Below are positions 8,393-17,800 of a stretch of DNA of 64,000 nt, in pieces. Location: the NCBI RefSeq assembly GCF_045290345.1, contig NZ_CP155447.1, positions 10,292,001 to 10,356,000 of the forward strand, written 5' to 3'. The position numbers and the translations under genes are program-made. The stretch's first letter is position 1, and each line of letters begins with the position of its first letter. The DNA comes from Singulisphaera sp045290345. GTDB lineage: Bacteria; Planctomycetota; Planctomycetia; Isosphaerales; Isosphaeraceae. Under the pieces are notes generated by a model, which saw only the letters and a list, made by a program, of their open reading frames with translations, did no database searches and was not told where the DNA came from.

Positions 8393-8863
8393 CTACTTCT
8401 CCTCGTTGATTTTTACCAGCGAGAGCGAAGAGACCATGCGGACCCAGCGAACATGCATCGGGTCTCCGGCAACGATCAAGCGAACCGGACCTTGCTGATC
8501 ACCCAATGGTTGACCGTCCCGGTTGAGCGCGAGCAGGTAGCGTTCCCCCTTCGGATCCATCGCCGCGGCGGCCGCCGAGACTGCGACACGATAGCCGTCA
8601 GCGGCAGATACGAGGATCACCTGATCGGAGAGCGACCGCAAAGCCGCCATCGCCGGCTTGCCTTCCAGTCGACCCTTCAGAACGATCGCGAGGGGAACGC
8701 CGGTGTAGGTCACCGGCTGACCCGACTCGGTCACCCGGATCTCGACCTGCGTCATGGCCTTCCAGGCCGGTGGGTCGAATGGCAACGACTCAACCGTGGC
8801 CACGGCGGAACCGGGCGCAGGTGCCAGGCCAAAACAAAGCGAGAGCACGAGCAAACTCGTCAT
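8393..8863 (-). CDS. Exported molybdopterin-fold protein without ligand cysteine
   Basis: 156 residues. The ATG at 8863 follows GAGGAG at good spacing. A short signal peptide (MTSLLVLSLCFGLAP, then APGSAVA) precedes a domain resembling the small sulfite-oxidase-type molybdopterin-binding proteins: a strand/turn region (VTYTGVPLAIVLKG), VILVSAADGYRVAVS, RYLLALNRDG and the C-terminal GPVRLIVAGDP with WVRMVSSLSLV. The only cysteine is in the signal peptide, so the usual molybdenum-coordinating cysteine is absent. It may therefore be a non-catalytic periplasmic relative. It is convergent with the DUF1559 gene, stops 8 bases apart. Confidence 0.65.
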   Translation of the reverse strand: MTSLLVLSLCFGLAPAPGSAVATVESLPFDPPAWKAMTQVEIRVTESGQPVTYTGVPLAIVLKGRLEGKPAMAALRSLSDQVILVSAADGYRVAVSAAAAAMDPKGERYLLALNRDGQPLGDQQGPVRLIVAGDPMHVRWVRMVSSLSLVKINEEK

Positions 8864-8949
8864 CGTCCGCTCCTCGGGAAGCCGCCTGATTCAATGGGAG
8901 GAGGCGACCCGGGCGTGAACCAGGCCGGTCACCCCTCCCACACGATCAT

Positions 8950-10161
8950 TTACGCACCAAACTTCTGGAGCCGACCCGCGTGGGCCAAGGCCAATGGCAT
9001 CAGGTCCTTGGCCAGGAACTGGCCGAGCCCCCCCTGGAGACAAGGCCGCTCGCCAAACGTCGTGACGAGGTCGGGACGACTCGTCGCGGGCGCCCAGATC
9101 AACGTGGGGACGGGGTGGAAGCTATGCGCCCGCATCCGGCTGGGTGTCGAATGGTCGCCCGTCACGATCAGGACGTCGGGAGCGAGTGCGCGGATCTTCC
9201 GCACTTCGGCGTCGAACGCCTCGATCATCGCCACTTTGCGAGCGAAGTCGCCATCCTCACCGGTGCTATCCGTGTATTTGTAGTGGATGAAGAAAAAGTC
9301 ATACGCATCCCAGTTGGCCTTCGCCACCTCAATCTGGTCGGCGAGCGTCTTGCCCGGCTCCACGACTGTCATGCCGACCAGCCGGGCCAGGCCGCGGTAC
9401 ATCGGGTACACGGCAATCGCCACCGGCTTGATACCATAGACCTCTTCCATGGTGTCGATCTTGGGGAACTTGGCGAACCCGCGAAGCATCAGGAAGTTGG
9501 CTGGCTGTTCCTCCTTGAGGATCGCCTTGGCCTGACGAAGGAACTCCGCGGCGATCTTCGCGGTCTTCTCCGAGGCGGCATCCGCTCCCTTGGGCTCAAG
9601 GGTGTGGAGGCCGGTCGAGAGCGGGTCGGTATCGCAAACCTGATCCCCCAGCCCTTCGCCCCGGAAGCGGACGACGAGGCGGTACTCGCGCACCGGTTCG
9701 ACGAGCACCTCGACCCCATCGATCTTGATCCCTGCCTGGAGCTTGGCGACGAGCGCCTCACAGGTCTCGGTCGGGATCCGGCCGGCACGACGGTCGGTCA
9801 CGCGTCCGTCGGCGTCGATCGTGCAAAAGTTACCGCGGATCGCCACATCCTTCGGACCGACCTCGACCCCGATCCCGAGCGCCTCGAGGACGCCACGGCC
9901 GATGTCGTGAACGAGCGGGTCGTAGCCGAAGAGTCCCAGGTGTCCCGGGCCTGACCCCGGCGTGATCCCAGGGGCGACCGGTGTGCTCAGTCCCACGGTC
10001 CCCTCGGCCGCGAACGCGTCGAGGTTGGGTGTCACCGCGGTCTCGAGCTCGGTCTTTCCGCCCGGCTCGATCGGCAGTCCGCCGAGGCCGTCGGCGACGA
10101 GGAGAACAATCTTGGTCTTATTCGGCTCGCGAAGCTGGCGAATCAGGTCTTGCATCGACAT
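8950..10161 (-). CDS. apgM: 2,3-bisphosphoglycerate-independent phosphoglycerate mutase, archaeal type
   Basis: 403 residues from ATG 10161 (MSMQDLIR). It interconverts 3- and 2-phosphoglycerate in glycolysis and gluconeogenesis. It belongs to the alkaline-phosphatase superfamily, in the short archaeal/bacterial ApgM class. Visible motifs are VLLVADGLGG (metal-binding Asp), TPNLDAFAAEG, GSGPGHLGLFGYDP (nucleophile region), FFFIHYKYTDSTGEDGD and the C-terminal VTGDHSTPSRMRAHSFHPVP, all metal-ligand segments of this class. The length is normal. The upstream AAGAGA is a modest ribosome binding site. It is probably a single gene. Confidence 0.9.
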   Translation of the reverse strand: MSMQDLIRQLREPNKTKIVLLVADGLGGLPIEPGGKTELETAVTPNLDAFAAEGTVGLSTPVAPGITPGSGPGHLGLFGYDPLVHDIGRGVLEALGIGVEVGPKDVAIRGNFCTIDADGRVTDRRAGRIPTETCEALVAKLQAGIKIDGVEVLVEPVREYRLVVRFRGEGLGDQVCDTDPLSTGLHTLEPKGADAASEKTAKIAAEFLRQAKAILKEEQPANFLMLRGFAKFPKIDTMEEVYGIKPVAIAVYPMYRGLARLVGMTVVEPGKTLADQIEVAKANWDAYDFFFIHYKYTDSTGEDGDFARKVAMIEAFDAEVRKIRALAPDVLIVTGDHSTPSRMRAHSFHPVPTLIWAPATSRPDLVTTFGERPCLQGGLGQFLAKDLMPLALAHAGRLQKFGA

Positions 10162-10320
10162 CGATCGATTCTCTTGAAAAAGTCTGGCGGGCTGCAATCA
10201 CGCCCAAATGAGGGCGTGTGTTCCCTTCAATGGGTGGAACGAATCCAAAAAGAAAAAAGTCGGGGGGACGGTCGCCGGCTTCCTCAGAGTGCCACCAGAC
10301 AACCGGGCACCCCGTCGCGG

Positions 10321-11760
10321 TTACTTGCTCTCGTCCTTGGACGGAGTCTCATGAGTCATCTCGGTCTTGGAGGCCCGGAACGCGGCATCGACGAGTGTCC
10401 CGGTCGTCTCCGGCGAAAAACCTTCGACGACGACGACATCGTGTCCGCGGCGTTCGATGTGTGGGACGGCGTCCTTGGCGAGTTTCTGGACGGCGTCGGC
10501 CGCCCCATCAGCCTCGGCGGAAACCTTGGTCTTCTGGAAGTCGGTGTATCCGCGCTCGAACTCGCGCGCGTCCTCCCCGGAGTCCCAGGTGGAGAACCAG
10601 ACCAGACCGAGCCGGTCATTCGGGCCCTCGAAGACGGCAAATCGATCGCCGTCCCAGCCGGCCGCGGCCTTCTTGCCGCCATGGCGGCGAAGCAGAATCC
10701 CGAGTTGCATCTCGCCGACGACGTTGCGACCGAGTTCCTTCCAGCCTTCGCCCGCCTCGAGCTTTCCGAGGTCGATGGCGGTGGGCGGATCGGGTTTCTC
10801 TTTGTACTTCTCGGGGTGGAGAATTTGCTCGGTGGAGAGCGGCGGCCGACGATAGGCCTCGCTCAGCGCCGACCAGCCCCCTTCGTTCGTCAGATGAGCG
10901 CAAAAGACCAGACCGCGAAGGTATGGGAAAATCATGGTTTCGGAAAGAACCACCGGAGCTTCACGGAGGCTGGCCCCGCCGGCCATTGGCATGAATGGCA
11001 TCATCAGGCTGAAGACGCGGTCGAGTCCGGCCGCCGGCATCTTCGGTGCCTCCACGCCGGTCCAGTCCTCCATCTGCGCTCCGAACATCGTCAAGGTCGC
11101 CTCGCCCTCGATCAGCGCGGAGAGGGCCAGGTCCCGATCGTCGTCCCCTTTGATCGCCGACTGCATCTTGTCGAGGTTGAAGTTTTGATCGGCCAGGGCA
11201 TGGGTCAACTCGTGGGCGATCACCGTCTTGTTCTCGTCCTTGTCGAACCCGGCTTTCTTGCCCAGGAGCCGCTCCAGAAAGGTGGGTGCCTTCTCAGTCT
11301 TGGCCGCGGGTTCCTTGATCAGATGCATGGTCTTGGTCTTCGTATCGTAGAAGGCGGCAATCTCCTCCGAGTAGACCTTGACCATCGTCTCCTTCAGGTT
11401 GAAGTTGCGCGGCAAAAGCCCCAGCACCTTCATGCCGAGTTCATTGGCCCGGAACTCGGCCGGAGTCATCTCGGCGTCGATCTCTTTGATGAGCATTGCG
11501 CTCATGTCTTCACGATTTGTGACATCCCGATTCACTTCATGTTTAAAGGGGAGCTTCCGCATCCCGGGCAGGAGTTGCTCAAACGCCCGCTTGTAGAGAA
11601 CCACGGCCTCGGTCGTGTTTCCCTTATCCGCCTGCGCGTCTCCCTCGGCGAGAAGCTTTCGCCCAGTCGAGACGTCGGCGTCGAGATCAGCGAAAACCAG
11701 GCTCGGGATGAGGAAAATGCCTAGCACAAAAGTCGAGTAGAGCCGACCAGTTTTCGACAT
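10321..11760 (-). CDS. Exported zinc metalloprotease-like protein (HELTH)
   Basis: 479 residues from ATG 11760, preceded by AAGGAAAG; the frame is open to 11946. A signal peptide (MSKTGRLYSTFVLGIFLIPS, then LVFA) leads the protein out of the cytoplasm. A TPR-like stretch follows (KGNTTEAVVLYKRAFEQL). Residues 183-187 are HELTH, the zinc-binding HExxH motif, with IEGEATL at about 217-223 providing a likely third ligand, as in gluzincins. The C-terminal 200 residues are not recognised. The substrate is unknown. It starts 10 bases after the stop of the upstream minus-strand gene (11771), so the two are likely co-transcribed. Confidence 0.75.
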   Translation of the reverse strand: MSKTGRLYSTFVLGIFLIPSLVFADLDADVSTGRKLLAEGDAQADKGNTTEAVVLYKRAFEQLLPGMRKLPFKHEVNRDVTNREDMSAMLIKEIDAEMTPAEFRANELGMKVLGLLPRNFNLKETMVKVYSEEIAAFYDTKTKTMHLIKEPAAKTEKAPTFLERLLGKKAGFDKDENKTVIAHELTHALADQNFNLDKMQSAIKGDDDRDLALSALIEGEATLTMFGAQMEDWTGVEAPKMPAAGLDRVFSLMMPFMPMAGGASLREAPVVLSETMIFPYLRGLVFCAHLTNEGGWSALSEAYRRPPLSTEQILHPEKYKEKPDPPTAIDLGKLEAGEGWKELGRNVVGEMQLGILLRRHGGKKAAAGWDGDRFAVFEGPNDRLGLVWFSTWDSGEDAREFERGYTDFQKTKVSAEADGAADAVQKLAKDAVPHIERRGHDVVVVEGFSPETTGTLVDAAFRASKTEMTHETPSKDESK

Positions 11761-11770
11761 AGACTTTCCT

Positions 11771-12937
11771 TTAGTGTGGTCTCTGCCCGTTGGTGGAACT
11801 CGGAACTGAAGCGGAGCCGGCGACCGAACGTCCCGCGGCGGTCGCAGGGGGGATCGCGACGAGGATACGCGCCGCTCGAACGCGGACATCGTCGCCGTCC
11901 CGCGGTCCTCCCGGAGTGCCCAGCAATCGATCGACGCCATTGGCAACGTAGTCGAAAATCATGGTCTCGGGATAGCCCCAGGCCCGCATGATCTCGACCT
12001 TAACCTTCAGCGGCGATCGCGCATAAGTCGTCGACAAGATCTTGCCGATATGTATTCGAATCTCCGGCACTGTCGTCCGGCCATACTCGTTGCAGAGCGA
12101 TTCGATGTCTTGGCCCACGTTCGTGCGTCGAGATTTCAAGAGATCTTTGAGTGCTTTATGAAAGGGGAGGCGGTTGGCCTCGGCTTTCTTGACCATCCGG
12201 CTGACCTCGAGAAAGCGCATCTGAGGCTTCAGTTCTTCGATTTTGCGAATCTCGGCCGCCTTGCGTTCCGCTTCGTCACGAATCTCATTGAGGATCTGCT
12301 CTTTCGTGACGTCGGGGACGGGGTCGGGGGCGGCGGCCTCGGGAGGGCGCGGCGGATCGGCAACGACTGCGGGCTCCGGAGCAAGCTTCGCGATGGCAAC
12401 CGGCTTCCGAATGGACTCGGGCTCATTGACGTGCAACGGTTTCACCTTCTCCGCGGCCGGAGCCTCGGGCTTGGTTTCGACCGCTGGGGACGGCTCGGGC
12501 CCGACATGACGATCGGCCGGTGCGGGCGGACTGACCGAACTTGCGGCCAACGAGGGCATCAGCTCATCCAGATCCGGAAGTTCCGGAAGGGCTGATGCCG
12601 TCGCAAGGGACCGTGGGGCAGGGGGAGGGGAGGGCGATTCGTTCGAGGCCGCGGCCGGTTCAGAACTCACCGGCTCGGCCGACGTGGGCCGGTCCGGCTT
12701 CGTGTCGACCAGCGCCGTCGGTTTCGGCGGCGCCGGTGGTGGGACGAGAAGCGGCGTCTCACGCCGAGAGACGAGAATCACCAGGACCGCGATCAGGATC
12801 AGGAGTGGCGGGACCAGGAGCGACGGAAATCCCCGATCGCGGTATTCGATGACGACCTTCGGCGGAAGCGGGGGCGCCGGTTGCGCCACTGGCGCGGAAT
12901 CCTCGCCTTCGATCGAGAAGTCCGGTTCGTCGATCAT
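11771..12937 (-). CDS. Membrane-anchored Pro-rich protein
   Basis: 388 residues; ATG at 12937 after GAGGA. An acidic cytoplasmic N-terminus is followed by one membrane helix at residues about 39-57 (SLLVPPLLILIAVLVILV). A Pro/Ala/Glu-rich spacer of about 150 residues, probably outside the membrane, comes next. The C-terminal third is helical and charged (EQILNEIRDEAERKAAEIRK) and includes PEIRIHIGKILSTTYARSPL, possibly a folded domain. No family is recognised. It is the upstream partner of the HELTH metalloprotease and lies 75 bases downstream of fumC, so a three-gene transcript is possible. Confidence 0.65.
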   Translation of the reverse strand: MIDEPDFSIEGEDSAPVAQPAPPLPPKVVIEYRDRGFPSLLVPPLLILIAVLVILVSRRETPLLVPPPAPPKPTALVDTKPDRPTSAEPVSSEPAAASNESPSPPPAPRSLATASALPELPDLDELMPSLAASSVSPPAPADRHVGPEPSPAVETKPEAPAAEKVKPLHVNEPESIRKPVAIAKLAPEPAVVADPPRPPEAAAPDPVPDVTKEQILNEIRDEAERKAAEIRKIEELKPQMRFLEVSRMVKKAEANRLPFHKALKDLLKSRRTNVGQDIESLCNEYGRTTVPEIRIHIGKILSTTYARSPLKVKVEIMRAWGYPETMIFDYVANGVDRLLGTPGGPRDGDDVRVRAARILVAIPPATAAGRSVAGSASVPSSTNGQRPH

Positions 12938-13012
12938 CGTGGTCCTCGCTTCTACGTAGCCATCCTGAGACGAACGATGCCCAACCCAACATCAACCCCG
13001 GCGGGGATTCGA

Positions 13013-14554
13013 TCATCCCCCTCCTGAACCACCCACGCCTGTCCCTCGGATCGTCTGACCGCGCGGATCGAGCATGGCCTCGATCTCCTGGACCGTGGGG
13101 TAGTTGCCCTTCTTCTTGAGGGTCTCGGCCGAGGCCGAACCACCGAGCGCCGCCTCGACCTCCTCGGGAGACTTTCCTACGAGGCTCAGCGCGATATCGC
13201 GGACGTTGACCTTGTCCTGGTACGCCTTCTTGGCAATGGCCGAGGCGTTGTCGTAGCCGATTCTGGGGGCCAGGGCGGTGCACATCGCCAGGCTCCGTTC
13301 GATCTGCTCGCGGCAGCCTTCCACGTCAGCTTCGATCCGAACCACTCCCACGACCTTGCTGCCCGCGAGGAACTGCTCGGCGTCCACGCACTTGTCGGCC
13401 AGGTGTTCGGCCGCGTTGGCAAGCAGGTCGATCGATTGGAGCAAGTTATAGGCGAGGACCGGCATCATGACGTTGAGGTCAAAGTTCGAGCCGAGGGCAT
13501 TAGCCCAGGCGATGGTGGCGTCGTTGCCGACGACCTGCGCCGTGACCATCATCACCGCCTCGGGAATCACCGGATTGACCTTGGCCGGCATGATCGAGCT
13601 GCCCGGCTGAAGTTCGGGGATCTGGATTTCGCCGATCCCGCACCGCGGCCCCGAGGCAAGCCAGCGAATATTGTTGGCGATGTTGGAAAGACTGATCGCG
13701 ACCGTTTTGAGGATCGAGGAAACCTCCACGGCGGCGTCGCGGTTCGCCATCGCCTCGAAGTTGTTTGCCGCCGGGCGGAAGGACAGGCCCGTATCCTGGC
13801 TCAGCTTGGCGGCCATCCGCTTCGGGAACTCGGCGTGGGTGTTGATGCCCGTGCCCACCGCGGTCCCACCAATCGCCAGTTCGACGAGCGATTCGCGGCT
13901 TCGGCTCAGCCTCAAGATTCCCTGCTGGACCTGCGCGGCGTATCCCGAAAACTCCTGGCCGAGCCGAATCGGGACGGCATCTTGAAGGTGGGTCCGGCCA
14001 ATCTTGACGACCTCGTCGAAAGCGCGAGCTTTCTCATCGAGCCGTGCGTGAAGGTGAGTCAGCGCGGGATTGAGATGCTTCTCGATCGCCTCCAGGGCGG
14101 CGATGTGAATGGCGGTGGGAATGACGTCGTTCGACGACTGTCCCATATTGACCGCGTCGTTGGGGTGAACAGGCGCCTTGCCCCCCCGAACGCCGTTATT
14201 GAAGAACTCGTTGGCGACCCCGGCGATCACCTCGTTCGCGTTCATGTTGGTCGAGGTGCCGCTGCCGGTCTGGAAGATGTCGACGACGAACTGATCGTCG
14301 TGCAAGCCATCCGCCACGCCTTGAGCGGCCAGGACGATCCGTTCGCCGAGTTCGGAAGGGAGCAAGCGGAGGTCCATATTGACCTGGGCCGCCGCCTTCT
14401 TGACCAGGCCCAACGCACGAATGAACGACCGAGAGAACCGGAGCGGACTGATCTGGAAGTTCTTTCGGGCCCGTTCGGTCTGAGCTCCATAGTAAGCCTC
14501 GACCGGAACGTCCATCTCTCCCATCGAATCCATTTCCACACGAGTCTTGGCCAA
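13013..14554 (-). CDS. fumC: Fumarate hydratase class II
   Basis: 513 residues. It catalyses reversible hydration of fumarate to L-malate in the TCA cycle, as an iron-independent cytosolic tetramer. The class signature GSSIMPAKVNP is at 318-328. GRTHLQDA (187-193) holds the conserved active-site His, and TGSGTSTNMNANEV and GQSSNDVIPTAIH are substrate-site segments. The start is TTG at 14554: it follows AGGGGAG at 7 bases and gives the usual N-terminus (MAKTRVEMDSMGEMDVP). The protein is about 45 residues longer than typical FumC, because of a C-terminal tail ending in GTGVGGSGGG. Aspartase is the nearest alternative, but the DSMGEMDVP start favours fumarase. Confidence 0.93.
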   Translation of the reverse strand: MAKTRVEMDSMGEMDVPVEAYYGAQTERARKNFQISPLRFSRSFIRALGLVKKAAAQVNMDLRLLPSELGERIVLAAQGVADGLHDDQFVVDIFQTGSGTSTNMNANEVIAGVANEFFNNGVRGGKAPVHPNDAVNMGQSSNDVIPTAIHIAALEAIEKHLNPALTHLHARLDEKARAFDEVVKIGRTHLQDAVPIRLGQEFSGYAAQVQQGILRLSRSRESLVELAIGGTAVGTGINTHAEFPKRMAAKLSQDTGLSFRPAANNFEAMANRDAAVEVSSILKTVAISLSNIANNIRWLASGPRCGIGEIQIPELQPGSSIMPAKVNPVIPEAVMMVTAQVVGNDATIAWANALGSNFDLNVMMPVLAYNLLQSIDLLANAAEHLADKCVDAEQFLAGSKVVGVVRIEADVEGCREQIERSLAMCTALAPRIGYDNASAIAKKAYQDKVNVRDIALSLVGKSPEEVEAALGGSASAETLKKKGNYPTVQEIEAMLDPRGQTIRGTGVGGSGGG

Positions 14555-14756
14555 GGCAGTACTCTCCCCTTCTTTGCACTCATCCGATGGGCTGAGACGC
14601 CCTCACCCAACGCCAGGCGCCTGACACGGAAATTTATGGTAGCAGATTCACCCGCTCCCCGCATGTCCAGACACCGATCACACCGGCCAACCAACCTGCG
14701 CTGAATTATCGAGGGGCCGGGAGCACCGCCGGCCAGGGTTCATCTCGAATGGGAAA

Positions 14757-14794
14757 CGGCCCGTGCCAGGAATATTGATTCCCGGCACGGGCCG
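14757..14794 (-). terminator. Strong hairpin after TPR gene
   Basis: Arms CGGCCCGTGCC and GGCACGGGCCG pair perfectly, and the stem continues with one mismatch to 17 pairs around the loop ATTG. It lies 46 bases past the stop of the minus-strand TPR gene. On that strand only a short TTTCCC follows, so it is a weak-tract terminator or a 3' stabilising structure. Confidence 0.6.
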
Positions 14795-14839
14795 CTCTTG
14801 GATCAAATCAAACGTCGAGACCTATGAGCCATCGGTCGT

Positions 14840-17800
14840 TTAATTCGCCTTCATTTGCAACTTCTTCACCACCGATTCGAGGTCGCTCGCCATCGTGGGG
14901 CTGAGCCGATCTCGGCCGGCAATTGCCTTCTCGAGGTAGGAGCTCGCCTGAGACGCACGACGCTTGTCAGCGGCGAAGAGTTTGCCCATATGATAGTTCA
15001 GGACGGGGTGATCGGGTGACTTGCGAAGCCCCTGGGCGTAGGAATCCTCCGCCTCGCGGGCCCGGCCGGTCGCCTCCTGGATGGCTCCCACGGTGTCGAA
15101 GAATTCGCCGGGCAAGGTGCCCGGATCGACTCGTTTCAGGAAACCGTTGGCCAGTTCGAGGGCCTGGGTGCTCCGGCCGAGGTGGGTGTGAAGGATCCAG
15201 GCTTTGTTATTGATCGCCTCGACCGAGTTGGCGGACGACTTCAAGACGAGGTCATATTGCTCAACCGCCTTCTCGAAGTAGGGCTTGGCCTCGGCGGCAT
15301 CCTTGGTCTTCTCGGCGATCGAGAGCAGTAGGTCGCCGTAGTTGAGGTGGACCAAAGGCACGTCGAGCTTCGACGACGCCTTCTTCGCCCAGGGAAGGGC
15401 GGCTGTCAACTGGCCCGCCTTATGGTAGCCCACGGCGATGGCGAGCAACATGTTCCCCTTCTCGTCGGAGTCGCCGACCGTGGACGCCACTTTTTCGGCC
15501 TCGGCGAGCTCGTCGCTCGTCGCCGCGCGACCATCCTCGCGAGTTTCGCTGAGTCGCTGGATCAAGAGGGCCAGGCCGGCCGCATCCTCGGGATTGGCCT
15601 TCACCGCCTCGTTCAACGTCGCAATCGCCTGCTTCCGATCCTTGAGCAAGATCTGGAGTTCGGATTTCTCGTGGTAAGCGTCCGCGAACTTAGGATTCTT
15701 GCGGATCGCTTCCGAGAGGTCCTTGATGACTTGCGCACGGTTGGCGGCCACCTGAGAGTCGGGCCCGGGCTGTGCGGCGATCGCACGTGCCAGAAGCATG
15801 ACTGCGTCAGGCTGGTCGTTGTCGACTTCCAGGACCATCTTGGCCTGGCGAATCGCTTCGGCGTACTCGTTCAACTTCAACTGGGTCTGCCCCAGCATGA
15901 GTCGAACATCGAACTGCCTCGGGTTCCGTTCAAGGGCTTCGATGTAGGCCTCGGCCGTCTCACGGGTCCTTCCCTGTGCGGCGTAAATCCTGGCCCGGGT
16001 CAAGGGACCGCTCGAGGAGCCCTTGGCGATCTTGTCCATCTCCTGGGTGATCGCGGTGGCTCGGGTGAGGTCGCCACGTCGAGCGGCGAGATCACATTCG
16101 GCTTGGAGGAACGTCAGGTCGGTCGGGAACCGCGTGCGGAACTCACGAATCATACCGGAGACCTTTTCGTTGAGCGTCCGCTCGAGGTCCGGCTTATTCT
16201 GCTGAGCGGCCTGGATCGCCTGGAGTCCGACAATCCGAACCAAGTTGGCCGCGACCAGGGCATCCTTCGGCTTATCGGCCAGGAGCTCGCGAAGGACCCG
16301 TTCCCCACTGGTGAAGTCGTTGTGCCTGCTGTAGATCTCCACGAGCATTCGCCGGAAGTCCGGCTTGGCCGCAGCCACAGACTCGATATACGCAATCGCT
16401 TCTTTGTCCCCCTTGGTCGAACGGAGCACTCGGTACTTGGCGTTGACCAGTTCCGTCGAGTCAGGCTGAGAGATCAGCCCCTTCTCAAGGGTCGCCAAAG
16501 CACGCTGCGTGGCGTCTTCCTGGGGGGGAGTCAGCGAGTCAATCGCCGCCTGCATGAGAAAGAAAACCGCAGGGGGTTTCTCTTTGGTGGTCGTGGCAAT
16601 CGCCTTGCTGAGAATCGCGGAGGCCTCGGTGAACTTCTTGGCCCGCGCCAAGATGTAGGCTCGAGAGACCACCGCCGGCGGGTGAGCGGGGTTGACCTGG
16701 ATCACGTAATCTAGCTGTGCGAGTGCCGCCTCGTCCTCATCATGAACACGATAATAGTTGGCGCCTCGGACGCGCTCGTCGAAGGTCGGCTTGTTCTTCG
16801 TATCGTTCAGGAGCGAGGCAATCTCCCGCTTCGCGGTCGCCCACTCTCCCTTAGACGAGTAAGCCGTAACGAGTTGCCAGCGGTCGGCGCGGGTGAGTCC
16901 ACCGATCCGGTTGGGGTTCTTGCCCCGGAGCGCTTCCAGCCGATTGATGGCACCATCAGGGTCGCCGGACTCGAGTGCGATTGCGGCCAGGGACGACTCG
17001 GCAGCGGCCAGGAGCGAGAGTCCGCCATCGACTTCCTTGGTCGGCTTGGCCCGAGCGATTTCTTCGAGCGACTCCCGCGCTTCCTCGGTCGACCCGGTGC
17101 TGCTATCGAGCTGAGCCTTCCAGAACTGGACGAGCTTGTTGCCGGGATCTTTCTTGAGAGCGGCATCAAAGTGAGCGACCGCCCCCGTCAGGTCGTTCTC
17201 GTCGAGCGAGAGCTGAGCATCGAGCAGGTCGCCAATCGCGGCCTCTTTCCAGCGTGTCCGGATCTTGGCAATGGTCGCCGCGACCGCGGCGTGGTCGTGC
17301 TTCCTGAGGTCGAGCAGGGCGAGTTGGACCAGCGGCCCGGAATTGTCGCTGCGATCGGCCACGCTCAACAAGAGCTTACGGGCGTCTTCGGGCTTGTTGA
17401 GAGTGTCGGAAAGCAACTGGGCTCGCGTCAGCGTGATCGCGATGTTGTCGGGGTTACGGTCAATGTATTGGGCCAGGACGGCGTCCGCCTCTTCCGGCTT
17501 ATCCGCTTTCGCCAGCATGGCGGCGTCAAGTCCCACGAGCTCATCGCTGTCGGGATATTTCTTGCGGGCGTCGTCGAGGGCGGCTCTCGCTTCGGTGGTC
17601 TTATCCTGCTCTTGAAGGATCAGGACGGCGAGGTGCTCGACGGGGGGGCCTCCGGCATTTTGCGCCCGGAGTGATTCGATCCGCTTGAGGGCCTGTTCCG
17701 GGCGTCCGAGCTGGACATCGATCTGGGCCAGTCGAAGCTGGACAGGGGGCGTGGGCGTCTCGCCTTTGGCGAAGGATCTCTCGTATTCGGCAAGTGCGAC

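Noticed and set aside
10150..11724. Plus-strand frame of 524 aa antisense to the HELTH protease
   Set aside because: The minus-strand protein has a signal peptide and a zinc motif; the antisense frame has neither and no ribosome binding site.
13403..14704. Plus-strand frame of 433 aa antisense to fumC
   Set aside because: It mirrors fumC, which has all class signatures. Composition is typical of a reverse-strand shadow.
15347..16714. Plus-strand frame of 455 aa antisense to the TPR protein
   Set aside because: The TPR frame is clearly coding over its whole length; the antisense frame has no recognisable domain.
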